DNA from: Siphonodentalium dalli
Lineage: Eukaryota > Mollusca > Scaphopoda > Gadilida > Siphonodentaliidae
Direction: 5' to 3'
DNA length: 64,000 nt
Assembly (NCBI GenBank): GCA_032622095.1
Contig: CP136063.1
Coordinates: forward strand, 25,670,987-25,734,986
Shown here: in pieces, positions 33,290-45,111 of the stretch
How positions within the stretch are numbered: the stretch's first letter is position 1
How the letters are laid out: each line of letters begins with the position of its first letter
The notes under the pieces: generated by a model
Told to the model about the DNA's origin: nothing
Seen by the model: the letters and a program-made list of their open reading frames with translations, nothing else
The model's database searches: none
Made by a program: the position numbers and the translations under genes

Positions 33290-34190
33290 CCCCCCCCAAT
33301 ATTGTGTGTTCAGCAATAATATCATTATAGAGACCAGACACGCAATATCACCCCCACCCAATTTAAATGCATAACCGGATGTAAACCCGCTCCCACCAAC
33401 AATCCTAACCCCATTGTGTATACATATATGTCCCTACTAATATTCCGACTCGCCCCACCAATGTACATGTACATACTGACACCCCCCCCCATTGTGTATA
33501 CATATATGTCCCTACTAATATTCCGACTCGCCCCACCAATGTACATACTGACACCCCCCCCCCCCATTATGTAAACATATATGTCCAAACTAATAATCCC
33601 AGTCGCCCCATACGAATATTATGTGTTCAGCTATAATATCAATATAGGGAACATACACGCAATATCACCCCCTCCCATTTTAACTGCATGATTGGATGTA
33701 AACCCGTTCCCACCAAACAATCCTAACCCCATTGTGTATACATATATGTTCTTACTAATAATCCCACTCGCACCACCAATGTTCATATGAACACCCCCCC
33801 CCCCCCCCCCAAACAGAAATACAAATGCGCGCCACTATTTATTTATGTTCCTATTAACAATCCAACTCGCCCCACCAACTTACATATAAACAACCCCCCC
33901 CCCCCCCCACTGTGTAAACATATATGTTCATATTTACAATCCCATTCGCCCCATACGAATATTGCGTGTTCAGCTATAATATCATTATAGAGACCAAACA
34001 TGCAATATAAACCCCTCCCATTTTAACTGCATGATTGGATGTAAACCCGTTCCCACCAAACAATCCTAACCCCATTGTGTATACATATATGTTCTTACTA
34101 ATAATCCCACTCGCACCACCAATGTTCATATGAACACCCCCCCCCCCCAAACAGAAATACAAATGCGCGCCACTATTTATTTATAACACG
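33290..34190. repeat. C-rich tandem repeat region
   Basis: A unit of about 320-345 bp containing GTGTTCAGCWATAATATCA, GATGTAAACCCG, ACAATCCTAACCCCATTGTG and TATACATATATGT starts at about 33306, 33623 and 33966. Within it are shorter 60-90 bp repeats, each ending in a run of 9-17 C (for example 33794-33810). ORFs here are repeat shadows. Confidence 0.8.
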
Positions 34191-34739
34191 TCGTATTACC
34201 CATCCCGCCCCGTCAGCGTGTGTATACTCACATCCAAGTAAACTGAAATATATGGAAAATGTCTGCCAAATAAATAAATAAACAATTTTCCCCAAAATAT
34301 ATAAACAAGTGTATCGATTTCGTCCCAAATAGGTCATAGATATCCACAACAACCTAACGACATGTCTATAAACCCACTCCTGTACCTGAACCGAACCCTA
34401 AATGTATCTATATGTAACGACTAATACACCAATTCTTTTCCAGATAAACTCCAATTATCTAAAATGATCCGAGCTCGACTTGGCTCATACTTTTGGTTTT
34501 CAAAAAATCGGTTCACACTCTGATGAGACTTTACCGAATTAATCACTTGATAAAACAAACTATATCAAATTAGTCGAAACGTCGCCATCAACACTTCATC
34601 AAATCTAACTCTCAATGATGTGTGAATATCACTAATGGTAACTCTTATATGCGATGTCAGGTGCAACGCTGGAACGGACTGGTGTATAGATGGTAAGAGG
34701 TAGGTTTTTCTCACCTTCTATATAAAAAGGACGTCCATA
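34191..34739. other. No gene recognised
   Basis: AT-rich, no supported frame. Confidence 0.4.
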
Positions 34740-34914
34740 TACAGCAATGCCCTAATTAATCGACTGCCTAATCACAGCAGAATCATGGGTAACTTTTCAG
34801 GATTTAGTCGGAAATATGGCTTGATGCCATTAATCGGAAAGCTCTCGGCGAGATAATAATTCTCCCATAATTCTGCTGTGGTTAAAGGAGTCGATTAATT
34901 AGGGCATTACTGTA
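34740..34914. mobile_element. TA-flanked palindromic MITE, copy with shortened loop
   Basis: ACAGCAATGCCCTAATTAAT to ATTAATTAGGGCATTACTGT with TA at each border. Internal palindrome GCAGAATCATGGGTAAC ... CCCATAATTCTGC. The central part is shorter than in the 40160 copy. 34915-36294 has no gene I can support. 34915-34965 is shared with the flank at 22593. Confidence 0.8.
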
Positions 34915-36294
34915 CCTGGCCAGTGGCATCGTACAGCCACGGTGTGATAAGTTCAGGTAAATGAACTTGTGGGGAAATGGGGAACATATCAGTAAAGTTT
35001 CTGTATTGGGGAGCTGGGAGGTTAAATAGATCAGAACAATGTTGTATGTCTCTACTAAATTACTTTGGATGTAGCATTCTGCTCGTGTTTGATATTTTAA
35101 ACTGGTGGTTGTCGCATAAATCATTCAGTTCAAGTTACAAATATGAGCCACAAGGGAGGATGTTATAAGAAAAAGCCAGGGCCAAAATTCGTCATCAAAT
35201 ACATAAATAACTTCACAATCTTCACTGACCACGAATGCCTGTTCCATCGAATTTGGACAACTCTATATCCATAGGGTCATGTGGTTATACAAACGAAAAT
35301 CAAAAGTGAACTTGCTTATTTAACACATTTTGACATATGTTTAATCCTGAAAGTTTTTTTTGTGAGTTTTAAATTGGCATACTAACAACCCACATTAAGC
35401 TAGTAAACAACACCTCAAGAAATAAGACATTTGGGGTGCTTGCAGATAATTCGGCCGACGATATCTCGGAGATGTGTAACTGACCATAATGTTTTGAAGT
35501 TTTCCCCAAATTGCCGAACGACCCCCAGTAACTTAATCTAGCGGAAAGCATGATATATTATACAGAATACAACATGGTATTCAAAGTTAATCAGTGACTC
35601 CCACATTAAGATGGGCTAGTGATATATTAATAAACAAATATCTCTGACTGTCAACCATGGCCACTGTTGGATTTCCAATTATTGTACCACAGAGCTGTAC
35701 AAGAGTTTTTAAGGTATGTCATATATGACATGGATTTAGACACAATTTCAACCCAATTTGTGAATTTGTGACTGACTTAAAACATTAACCATTGTATTGT
35801 GAGTATGGGGATCTTAGTGACTCACTCATATAAAATCAGATGCTCCTCAAATAATGTCACAAAATACATTTAGCAGATCTAAGTGAATTTGCGATTTGCG
35901 TGATATGCTATGAGCTATATTATGACAATTGTTTGTACATAACCATTTAATGTTTCAGAGCATTCACTATCCATCTATGATAGACTAGTCTTTATAATGA
36001 TCAATCTGGCCGTGGTACAGGAAAAATGTCACTCAGTACAAACTCAGTTGTCACACCTAGGAGGACTGTAGGAGTTACTATTCACCTGTATCATAACTAC
36101 TACCAGAATATACATCATACCTATGCCATGATAGTTGCAGAGAATATACAGAATGAAAGTGTCAATGACACTGTAGCTCAACTTGGAAAGGGAATAATTT
36201 AATGTGTTACTGTCGATGGAGTGATTAGGAATGTGGAAAGTTGAATGTCTAATACTAGTTTATCAACATGAAAAGATATATATATACATGTATA

Positions 36295-36935
36295 TAAAAG
36301 TAAAATCTAAGATGGTTGCTGGCGGCTATGTTTTCCAACAATTCAAAAACATTTGATAGCTTTAGTCATGCAAAGAGTAGAATCCAAAATGGCCGCTGGC
36401 AGCCATGTTTTTTAATGCCGAATAACCCCAAAATGATTCGTTCCCATCTACATGTCAATTTCAACAGCCATGACAAATTTTATGATGATCAGACTAAAGG
36501 TACGACCTGTAGCCCGTGCTAAAGGATTTAGTCATACAAAGAGTAAGATCTAAGATGGCTGCCAGCGGCCATGTTTTTTGGCCGAATGACCCCAAAATTA
36601 CTCGTTCCCATCTACAAGTGAATATTAACACCCACGACAAATGTCTTGATGATCAGATGAACAGTACGACCTGTAGCCCGTGCTAATGGATTGAATTTTG
36701 AAATCCAAGATGGCCACTGGCGGCCATGTTTTTCTTCCGAATGACCCCAAAATGACTCGTTCCCATCTACATGTCAATGTCAACATCCATGACAAATTTC
36801 ATAATAATCGGACCAAAGGTACGAACTGTAGCCCGTGCTAAAGGAAATTGTTGACGAATCACGCACACACACGACGGATACCAAGCCATGGCAATAGCTC
36901 AAACTTTACAAAGTAAAGTTGAGCTAAAAATGAGG
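36295..36935. repeat. ATGGC repeat array, locus 2
   Basis: Four monomers (AAATCYAAGATGGYNGC ... GCCATGTTTT at about 36330, 36405, 36570, 36725), then the tail CCATGGCAATAGCTCAAACT and AAAGTAAAGTTGAGC. Same family as 4985 and 43140. Confidence 0.8.
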
Positions 36936-37605
36936 TGAGCTCGTTCTGATTTATACCCAAATCCCGGGAACACTGGATAGTCCTTGACCAAGGCTTGAAC
37001 CGACACCCCTATATCTGTTGTGCTCTTATTTCTACTGGATTGGCCAGGGAAGTATACGGGGAAGAAAAACCCAAATACAACACCCATACACATGGCCACT
37101 GGAAAGAGGATTTAAGATTTCTGGTTGTTTTTATATTGAATAAAAGCAAACCTTGTAACATTGTTTTGTTAATTGCTGACACAATCATACACTCGTCTTT
37201 AAAAGCCCATCTTCTTGTCATAAACGAATTTTGAAGTACAATTGCTAGTTGCGCTCGTATGTCGAACGAAAGAACCCCTCTTTTCCGTTTGCACATCCCG
37301 GGGAAGCCCTGGGAAATTCTGCCACCTGATTGGCTGGCATCTTTAAAAATCAAATAAACACGTGGAACATTTAATTTTAGCTTATGGGCCTGGATAATTG
37401 ATAAAATAATTACTTCGCGCATGATCAGTTCAAACAGGAATCTCTTCCGCTTTATATTGTTTTCACCAGAAACAAAGCAGAAAATATTTGAGAATAATCG
37501 ATTAAAGTGTGTTCTATTGCAACTACTACGAACAATGAGGGAAGTATTTCTATAAATCGCATTAGACTATATATAATTCTTATGGACACAGATATCTGAA
37601 TTTCG
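36936..37605. other. No gene recognised
   Basis: Upstream of the helicase exon. No TATA box or clear 5' structure can be pinned. Confidence 0.35.
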
Positions 37606-38156
37606 ATGTTATTTAGAACTGATACAGCGTTTAGCGCCCCAATCGGAAACATTCCAATCGCGGACGATGCTGAGGCTTTTTGGTTCAATTGTGTGTCAAA
37701 AGTACTCCAAGGGGGAGACATATCTAATCTGAAAACGGAGCAATTTCAAATTCTGTGTGCGTTATTTATAAAAAAATCGGATGCTTTGTGTATACTTCCC
37801 GCTGGCTTTGGGAAAAGTCTTCCACACCAAATTGCACCATTAGTTAGAAAGTGCATATTAAGTGAAACAAGTACCAGTATTGATTGTGACAGACATGATA
37901 CATATGAACTTTACCCTGATTTGACCGACATAAAATTCATCATTGTTGTCGCACCGCAAAGGAGCCTGATGGGAGACCAAGTTACCCGAATGGAAAAATA
38001 AAAGGACAAAAATATTGCAACAGGCAAGTTTGATGTTGTTCTCGGCAGACAAGAACTACTAGTGGGAAAAGATAAATGGCGAGATGTACTGCTAGATGTC
38101 TACCGTGGCTGAGTACTTTGTATCATCGTGGACGAGGTTCATACAATAGCAAAGTG
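37606..38156 (+). pseudogene. RecQ-like (superfamily 2) DNA helicase, 5' exon with two stops
   Basis: ATG at 37606. TEQFQILCALFIKKSDALCI leads to LPAGFGKSLPHQI, a Walker A motif (GFGKS) of RecQ type, about residue 67. VVAPQRSLMGDQVTRM is motif Ia. The frame hits TAA at 37999 but continues without shift through GKFDVVLGRQELL and DKWRDVLLDVYRG, a TGA at 38110, and CIIVDEVHTIAKW, where DEVH is the motif II box. AAGTG|GTAAGTG at 38157 is an excellent 5' splice donor (phase 2). No matching downstream exon with motifs III-VI was found. The layout fits the RecQ-like helicase genes that are expanded in some invertebrates. Probably a decayed duplicate; ATP binding and hydrolysis residues are kept. Confidence 0.75.
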
Positions 38157-38596
38157 GTAAGTGTATATCCATGTAATTGGCTCAGGGACATTTCGAAGAG
38201 CTCAGAAATGGGGGAAGGTGCACTTCAGAAAATTCAATTGCACACCCCCCTCCCCTTGGGGCTAAATTTTCCAATCAACTATACCAAATTTAGATTTTTG
38301 ACCTCCGAATTTCCAAAAAAAAATTAAAATATGGGAAAAAATGGGGGGGGGGGGGCATTATGTCCTATTGTGCGTCCTTGAATGGGCTTATATTAAAAAC
38401 ATTGATATCAATTAAGAACCCAGCTACGTCCTACATAGCGTGGAACCATGTTGGGTTCGTTTTGAACTACGGAGGGACATTTACTCTGATGTCAAGAAAC
38501 TGTAACATCGACATGTTACATTAGTACGTAGCAGAAATAATTTTCTTTGATTCCAATTTGTGATATCACGATGTCAACATCAAATAAGTCAATATC
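38157..38596. other. No gene recognised (possible intron)
   Basis: Begins with the GTAAGT donor. Includes a G-run at 38343-38355. No exon found. Confidence 0.35.
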
Positions 38597-39192
38597 ACTC
38601 GTACCCTGACCAACTCGTACCCTGCTGTTTTTCTGATTCAATGATGGTATTTTAACCCTTTACCCAACAAAACGACCAAAACCGGCCAAATAAAGCTTCA
38701 ACAGCCTAAAATATCTTCGGTCTGTCTCAATAGAACCATACAAATATGGATATCATTGGAACCGGCTCCTTGACCACATTGTGATAGTTACAGTTAGCCC
38801 TGTGCAAATGCATTCTCTTATATATGCGAGTCGACCATAGGTCGCCTCGCATATATAAGAGAATGCATTGGCCTAAAAAAAATCTATTTTTTAACACTTT
38901 TTACCATTTTTTCCTACATTCTTTAACAATTTTATAATTTTTAATGTGTTAGGCCAATGCATTCTCTTATATATGCGAGGCGACCTATGGTCGACTCGCA
39001 TATATAAGAGAATGCATTGGCACAGGGCCCTTCTGTTGGGTAAAGGGTTAACTAAATAAAAGGAAAACTATGATCCGGCAACTAGACTAAGACATTTTCC
39101 ACTTTCAATTTTTTTTCTATCACTTTAATTATTTAAATAAGTCAAAATAACGGGCATTTTATAACAGGGTACGAGTTGGTCAGGGTACGAGT
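38597..39192. mobile_element. TIR element with doubled ends, hosting a nested MITE
   Basis: The left end is ACTCGTACCCTGACC followed by AACTCGTACCCTG (38597-38624), matched perfectly by the inverted CAGGGTACGAGTTGG and TCAGGGTACGAGT (39165-39192). The 28-bp TIR thus contains its motif twice. Without the nested TTAA element (38652-39051) the host is about 200 bp. A diverged relative is at 63404-63590. No transposase frame. Confidence 0.85.
38652..39051. mobile_element. TTAA MITE, subfamily II, two hairpins
   Basis: TTAACCCTTTACCCAACAAA to CTGTTGGGTAAAGGGTTAA, TTAA at both borders. Two copies of the 67-nt hairpin (about 38809-38876 and 38954-39020) in opposite orientation flank an AT-rich spacer, so the element is a palindrome of palindromes. 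A subterminal block (AAGCTTCAACAGCCTAAAAT ... ATATGGATATCATTGGAAC) is present only on the left side. Confidence 0.88.
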
Positions 39193-39705
39193 TGACCTCC
39201 CAACATACAGTACACAGTAAATTAACAGTATGCATAGTACCACACGATTGCTGCAATTTGCTACATGTATGACATAGTGTAACCATTGACTAATTTGACC
39301 CCTAATAATGAGATAATCCTGATGAAAACGTGCGCAAAAGTCCACTTTTAAAGGCATGTGGGGAGGGGAAATGTGTATTCTGGATGAACATGGTGTGTCC
39401 CCTGATAATGAGATAACCCTAACAATCACGTGCGGGAAAGTAATGGATACTCGGCTTACTAGTCGGATGCAGCCACTTTCAAATTTGACCGTATTAATTA
39501 CCACTTGATTTTAGACTTATCCATCTTCATCCGCAATTTTGTCTAAGAACCTCCATTTGACGTGTTTCTGGGACACATGCTACTCAGCCAGGTAAAATGA
39601 CAGAAAATCTTCCAAACTTTCCTCATTGATAGCTATTGGAGGATAGCTCTAATGAATTTATAAAAATTTCAACATTGGACAGTTTTGTTGAATATTGTTG
39701 TTACC
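39193..39705. other. No gene recognised
   Basis: Contains 'CCTGATAATGAGATAACCCT' and 'CCTAATAATGAGATAATCCT' (a short direct repeat about 105 bp apart). No supported frame. Confidence 0.4.
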
Positions 39706-40033
39706 AACAAACCGGCCAAATAATGCTGCAACAGCCTAAATTATCTTGGGTCTGTCTCAATAAAACCATACAAATATGGATATCATTGGAACGGGCTCAT
39801 TGACCACATTGTGATGGTTACAGTTATGCCCTGTGCCAATGCATTCTCTTATATATGCGAGTCGACCATAGGTCGCCTCGCATATATAAGAGAATGCATT
39901 GGCCTAAATTTTTTTACAATTTTTAATGTGTTAAGCCAATGCATTCTCTTATATATGCGAGGCGACCTATGGTCGACTCGCATATATAAGAGAATGCATT
40001 GGCACAGGACCGTTCTGTTGGGTAAAGGGTTAA
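39706..40033. mobile_element. TTAA MITE, subfamily II, left end damaged
   Basis: Begins ACCAACAAACCGGCCAAATA without the TTAACCCTT. Two inverted hairpins (about 39836-39902 and 39938-40004) with a spacer of about 35 bp, then TTCTGTTGGGTAAAGGGTTAA ending at 40033. Very close to the 38652 copy in the left subterminal block. Confidence 0.85.
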
Positions 40034-40159
40034 TAAAACAACACAGAAAGACAGCAAAAGGCGGCAAAAGACTTGTTGCCATACAATATAAATTTATAGA
40101 CAAAGCAGCCTATGGAGGTCGGGCGGGCTGCAGCTCATATGGGAGTTTCCATAATGGCT

Positions 40160-40383
40160 TACAGTAATGCCCTAAGTAATCGACCTCTTAACCAAAGCAG
40201 AATTATGGGTAACTTTTCAGGATTTAGTCGGAAATATGGCTTGTTGCCATTCATCGGAAAGTTGTCCCCAAGAGCTTTCTGATGAATGGCAACAAGCCAT
40301 ATTTCCGTCTAAATCCTGACAAGTTACCCATAATTCTGCTTTGGTTAAGACTTAAGAGGTCGATTACTTAGGGCATTACTGTA
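40160..40383. mobile_element. Near-perfect palindrome (about 222 bp), TA-flanked MITE
   Basis: ACAGTAATGCCCTAAGTAAT CGAC ... to ... GTCG ATTACTTAGGGCATTACTGT. Arms of about 105 bp pair almost throughout (CATAATTCTGC, AACTTTTCAGGATTTAGTC, GCCATTCATCGGAAAG), with a 10-bp loop near 40265-40275. Border TA duplication suggests a Tc1/mariner-type transposase. Copies with reduced interiors are at 22462 and 34740. Confidence 0.88.
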
Positions 40384-40384
40384 T

Positions 40385-40870
40385 TTGCAGCATAGACTAG
40401 CCACACTGATGAAAGAAATGCAAGAGTATAACACTATCACCCGGCCTGACTCGTACATACTTGAGGATTGTATCGATGAAGGCCATAATGTTAGGTGTGT
40501 TAATGTGGCCGTGGTTGCAACCGACAGACCGCTGTATTGTCGCTCTATGGATATCGTGAACGCTGAACATCTGAATTTGGATCCACGCTTGTTGACCGAG
40601 CTATGGAACATAAACATTTATGACAGTGCAATATCTTGCTCAGACATCGACTCTTTGACGACAAACATGCTGGTTATTATCGAAGGCATTGTTTGCACAA
40701 GTGAGAATGACAACCTGCCACAGACATCCACTGTTGCCAGGACTTTGACAGCAGGGTCGGTATCGAGCATACTGCCGCTGGCATCCACAGTTACCAGGAC
40801 TTTAACAGCAGAGTCGATATCAAGCATAACGACGAGCACGACAGCCAAGATATTGGAGGTGTTGTGTTAA
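40385..40870 (+). CDS. ORF with LMKEMQEY start, possible retroelement ORF1 relic
   Basis: 162 codons, unbroken, though its apparent start is only an alternative codon. N-terminal ATLMKEMQEY resembles HAILMKEVQED of the ORF at 55685. The middle (ILEDCIDEGHNVRCVNVAVV) is of unknown type. The C-terminal third has two similar blocks, TSTVARTLTAGSVSSILPLA and STVTRTLTAESISSI, an imperfect 28-residue repeat. Just after it (40868-40885) ACACTATCACCAGGCCTGAC repeats sequence from its own start (40431). Function unknown. It may be the remnant of a capsid-type ORF. Confidence 0.35.
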   Translation: MQHRLATLMKEMQEYNTITRPDSYILEDCIDEGHNVRCVNVAVVATDRPLYCRSMDIVNAEHLNLDPRLLTELWNINIYDSAISCSDIDSLTTNMLVIIEGIVCTSENDNLPQTSTVARTLTAGSVSSILPLASTVTRTLTAESISSITTSTTAKILEVLC

Positions 40871-41407
40871 CACTATCACCAGGCCTGACTCGGTCTGGCC
40901 GGAGATTCATGCAGCCAGATGTGCTCGGATATCGTAAATTGATTAGTTCTGTATTCAAGATTCACATTTGCAATTAGCACGTCGGGAACATGTGATTAAA
41001 AGTATTATCTGAACAAACATGTCCGGCGCATGAATCTCTTCTGTATTTATCTTTATGATCCGATGTTAGACCATTTATTGTTGATCCAACTGGAAATCCG
41101 AACCTGATAACGAATTATTAAGGCATTAGCCACATGTTAGTATTTCTGTGAGTCATTCTTGGAATGACTTATATATGTGGACACTCTCCTGCCCAGTGAT
41201 TCCTGTTTGAACCGTCGATCAGACAAGTTCAATATTATAACTATTGTTGAGTACTAGTGCTTTTGTTTCTACTGCCAATTGCCGTGACGTGTTGACAACA
41301 TCCATATTCAAATACATAAAGTGACATTGTCTAACCTCTACTTGACTTTTGTGATTCAACTCCTCAGAAGTAAGAAGTGTAGACACAAAGTCTTATAAGA
41401 GGACAGT

Positions 41408-41620
41408 GTGAATGTTGACAACGTCACACAACATATCAGAGATGTGTTTGCCATTTCAACAAAGGCATTAAAACATTTGGGAAGAACAGCAGCTTTCAAT
41501 CATCTGGTCTGCAGACAAGCAGCAATTTCTGATGCAGGACTCGAACAGTTGGTTGATACTTCTGAAATCATTAACTCTTATTTTTGTAGGTTTAGTGCCA
41601 GGGAATCTTCGTTTTTCATG
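41408..41620 (+). pseudogene. Gag-like fragment 'DVFAISTKAL..LGRTAAF.HLV'
   Basis: NVDNVTQHIRDVFAISTKAL, then GRTAAFNHLVCRQAAISDAG. A paralogue at 55796-55923 has nearly the same sequence. The pattern of short helical blocks with Arg-rich ends reminds me of ORF1 proteins of DIRS-like retrotransposons, but I cannot confirm this. The tyrosine recombinase at 46912 would be a compatible partner. Confidence 0.35.
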
Positions 41621-41639
41621 GGCATCAAAACTATTACTA

Positions 41640-41860
41640 GTACTATGAATACTTGTTCGCAGATCTTTGCCGCAAACTTTTTGTTTGCTGCAACTTTGCA
41701 GTAAATTTTGTTAATGTTTGCTGCAACTTTGCAGAAAATTTAGATTCGAGGCAAACCATTCGCGATAAGTTCACAGTAAATTTTATATTAGTTTCAAGTT
41801 CGCAGTTAGTGCATTGGAATCTTTGTTCGCCACATGTGCGTTTAAACTTGGAATATTTCA
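41640..41860. repeat. Local TTTGCTGCAACTTTGCAG repeats
   Basis: TTTGCTGCAACTTTGCAG occurs at about 41685 and 41718, with related GTTCGCAG pieces before and after. Simple local duplications, no gene. Confidence 0.5.
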
Positions 41861-42115
41861 ATTTGTTTTCACCATATATTTGTTTAAAGTTTGTGTTTGA
41901 TAATTTGCATCATTAATTTCAACATAATCCACAGCAAAATAAAGCAATGCTGTGTGAAACACCTTGGTAACATGTGATATCTATTATTATTATTAGAACT
42001 TGATTAAATTTGCTGTGGGGACATTTTTCCTAATTTCGGGGGCTGATTATTTTTTTTTAATTCCGATCTAACAAGCGATGGATTATGCAATTTATGGACA
42101 ACAAAATTCAAAATA

Positions 42116-43054
42116 ATGTTTTTAAAAGGTTCAATACCCCATGTGGCTTTATCAGTTCTTTTATCGAATAGCTTTATTGTCGCGATCCTGGGTTTACGGT
42201 ATAATCATGAAAACAAATCAAATATGCTAAAATATCGTGGGGGGATGTGCCCTTTGAAATCGAAAGTAATGAATTTGAAAAGTGAAAAACGGGAACGGGA
42301 ACTGGAATATGGGATTGAGTCATACAAAATGTGCGATGTTTTAGATATATCATTTATTAATATAATGCCAATGTTTATATATACTTTGTGTAGAAATAAT
42401 CCTGATGAAGCAAAATACCCATAAAACAACCTCAACGATCCGTTTCTTTCTGCAAGCCGCTTTTTCAAACCGGCGAAACTTGCGCGGTGTAATTTTCAAA
42501 ATTGAAACACACAATTAGTGGATCTGTTGAACTTGAGGGAACTTTGAGGAATATAATTATATGGAATATGATTATTATGACAGTGTGTGCACATCATAAA
42601 ACTATAAAATTGGAATACCGTAATCATTCTTGGTCATTATTATGTGAAGGCAATAGTACTGTTTACAATACATCCAAATTTCAATTCGAAGTGAAATGGT
42701 GTCTTGACACGGAAACCGGCGAGCTCGCCGATTTTGAATGGGATGAACAGTGGAGACTGGATAGGAAAATTCAATGACCATGAAATTCGGATTCAGTTGA
42801 TCAACCATGAAATTCCAGTGATGTTCCATATACATTCAAGTATATTAGGATCTAGGCCAGCCCATTTTTGGAGCAATTGGATGACTGTTAGAAATTCTAT
42901 TTTCTTTTGCAGTGTGGATAATACTAGTGAAAAAGATGATGCTCTATCTAGAGATAATTCATATGAAGCAGAGGATGTTCAGGAAGATGATATGGAAGAT
43001 GCCATTGAGGTAGCAGTACACGATTTCACGGGTTGTAGGGGGTCTGAAACATAG
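42116..43054 (+). other. Three short overlapping ORFs, not recognised
   Basis: Frames at 42116-42424, 42502-42777 and 42704-43054. The last ends in an acidic stretch (DVQEDDMEDAIEVAV). None has a recognisable domain, and I cannot join them by convincing splice sites. They could be the remains of one gene or chance. A G-run at 43064-43070 follows. Confidence 0.2.
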
Positions 43055-43139
43055 AAATATAAGTATCTGGGGGGGCATAACAGCCAGTGTAGCCTGCGTT
43101 AAATGTGTTATTACTGGTTTGAAGGTTTATTTATTTTAC

Positions 43140-44945
43140 AAAACTACAAATTTCATGATGATCAGACGAACAGTACGACCTGTAGACCGCGCCAATGGAT
43201 TGAATTTTGAAATCCAAGATGGCCGCTGGCAGCCATGTTTTTTTGCCGAATGACCCCAAAATTACTCGTTCCCATCTACATGTCAATGTCAACTTTCATG
43301 ACAAATTTAATAAAGATCAGACCATAGGTATGATCTGTAGCCCGCGCGAAAGGATTTAGTCATGCAAATAGTAAAATCCAAGATGGCTGCTGGTGGCCAT
43401 GTTTTTTGACCGAATGACCCCAAAACAACTCGTTCCCATCTACATGTCATTGTTATCATCCATGACACATTTCATGACCATCTGACCAAAGCTACGACCT
43501 GTAGCCCGCACCAAAGGATTTAGTCATGCAAAGAGTAAAATCCAAGATAGCTGCTGGCGGCCATGTTTTTCGGCGGAACGACCCCAAAATCACTCGTTCC
43601 CATCTATATGTCATTATTAACATCAATGACAAATTTCATGATGATCAGACGAACAGTACGACCTGTAGCCCATGCCAATGGATTGAATTTTGAAATCTAA
43701 GATGGCCACCAGCGGCCATGTTTTTTGGCCCCGAATGACCCCAAAACGACTCGTTCCCATCTATAGGTCATTGTTATCATCCATGACAAATTTCATGACC
43801 ATCTGACCAAAGGTACAACCTGTAGCCCGCGCCAAAGGATTTAGTCATGCAAAGAGTAAAATCCAAGATGGCTGCTGGTGGCCATGTTTTTTGGCCGAAC
43901 GACTCCAAAATCACTTGTTCCCATCTACATGTCAGTGTTAACATACATGACAAAATTCATAAACTTCAGACCAACGCAATGACCTGTAGCCCGCACCAAA
44001 GGATTTAGTCATGCAAAGAGTAAAATCCAAGATGGCTGCTGGTGGCCATGTTTTTTGGCCGAACGACCCCAAAATGACTTGTTTCCCATCTACATGTCAA
44101 TATTAACATCCATGACAAATTTCATGATGTTCCGGTCAAAGCTACGACCTGTAGCCCGCGCCAAAGGATTTAGTCATGCAAAGAGTAACATCAAAGATGG
44201 CTGCTGGCGGCCATGTTTTTCGGCCGAACGACCCCAAAATCACTCGTTCCCATCTATATGTCAATATTAACATCCATGACAGATTTCATGATGATCAGAC
44301 GAACAGTACGACCTGTAGCCCACGCCAATGGATTGAATTTTGAAATCTAAGATGGCCGCCAGCGGCCATGTTTTTTGGCCGAATGTCGAATGACCCCACA
44401 ATGACTCATTCCCATCTACATGTCAATGTCAACATTCATGACAAATTCAATGTCAACATTCATGACAAATTTCACATGTCAGTGTTAACGTCCATGACAA
44501 ATTTCATAAACTTCCGACCAACGCAACGACCTGTAGCCCACGCCAAAGGATTTAGTCATGCAAAGAGTAAAATCCAAGATGGCTGCTGGCAGCCATGTTT
44601 TTTGGCCGAACGACCCCAAAATCACTCGTTCCCATCTACATGTCATTATTAACACCAATGACAAATTTCATGATGATCAGATGAACAGTACGACCTGTAG
44701 CCCGTGCCAATGGATTGAATCTTGAAATCCAAGATGGCTGCCAGTGGCCATGTTTTTTGGCCGAATGACCCCAAAATGACTCGTTCCCATCTACATGTCA
44801 ATGTCAACATTCTTGACAAATTTCATAAAGATCAGACCAAAGGTACGACCTGTAGCCCGCGCCAAAGGAAATTGTTGACGGACACACGGACGACGGACGC
44901 CAAACCATGGCAATAGCTCAAACTTACAAAAGTAAGTTGAGCTAA
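43140..44945. repeat. ATGGC repeat array, locus 3 (10 monomers)
   Basis: GGCCATGTTTT cores lie at about 43231, 43395, 43559, 43714, 43880, 44044, 44209, 44364, 44591 and 44746, with spacing of 155-166 bp except one interval of 227 caused by a local duplication. Two monomer types mix: one has GGATTTAGTCATGCAAAGAG before the core, the other ATGGATTGAATTTTGAAATC. The tail (GACGGACACACGGACGACGG, CCATGGCAATAGCTCAAACT, AAGTAAGTTGAGC) matches loci 1 and 2. Confidence 0.9.
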
Positions 44946-45111
44946 AAATGGGTAAAATTGAGTGTTTCATGTGTGCAAACCAAGGGGCATAACTCAATGA
45001 CAAATTGTACGAAGAACCGAAAGTACATTTAAATGATTACACCTAAAATTTCTGTCAAAATTAAAACATGCTTGATGGGATATATGCCATCGATAATGGC
45101 TTAGCATTGAT

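Noticed and set aside
33325-34162. Gly-rich minus-strand ORFs (MGGGGVSMYIGGASRN)
   Set aside because: Translations of the C-rich tandem repeats.
39849-40167. ORFs containing CQCILLYMR and SPRIYKRMHW
   Set aside because: These are translations of the 67-nt hairpin and recur at every MITE copy.
43140-44945. Several ORFs of 60-95 codons such as MFFGRM... and MAERPQND...
   Set aside because: They fall entirely in ATGGC repeat monomers and recur at 5.0 and 36.3 kb wherever the repeat occurs.
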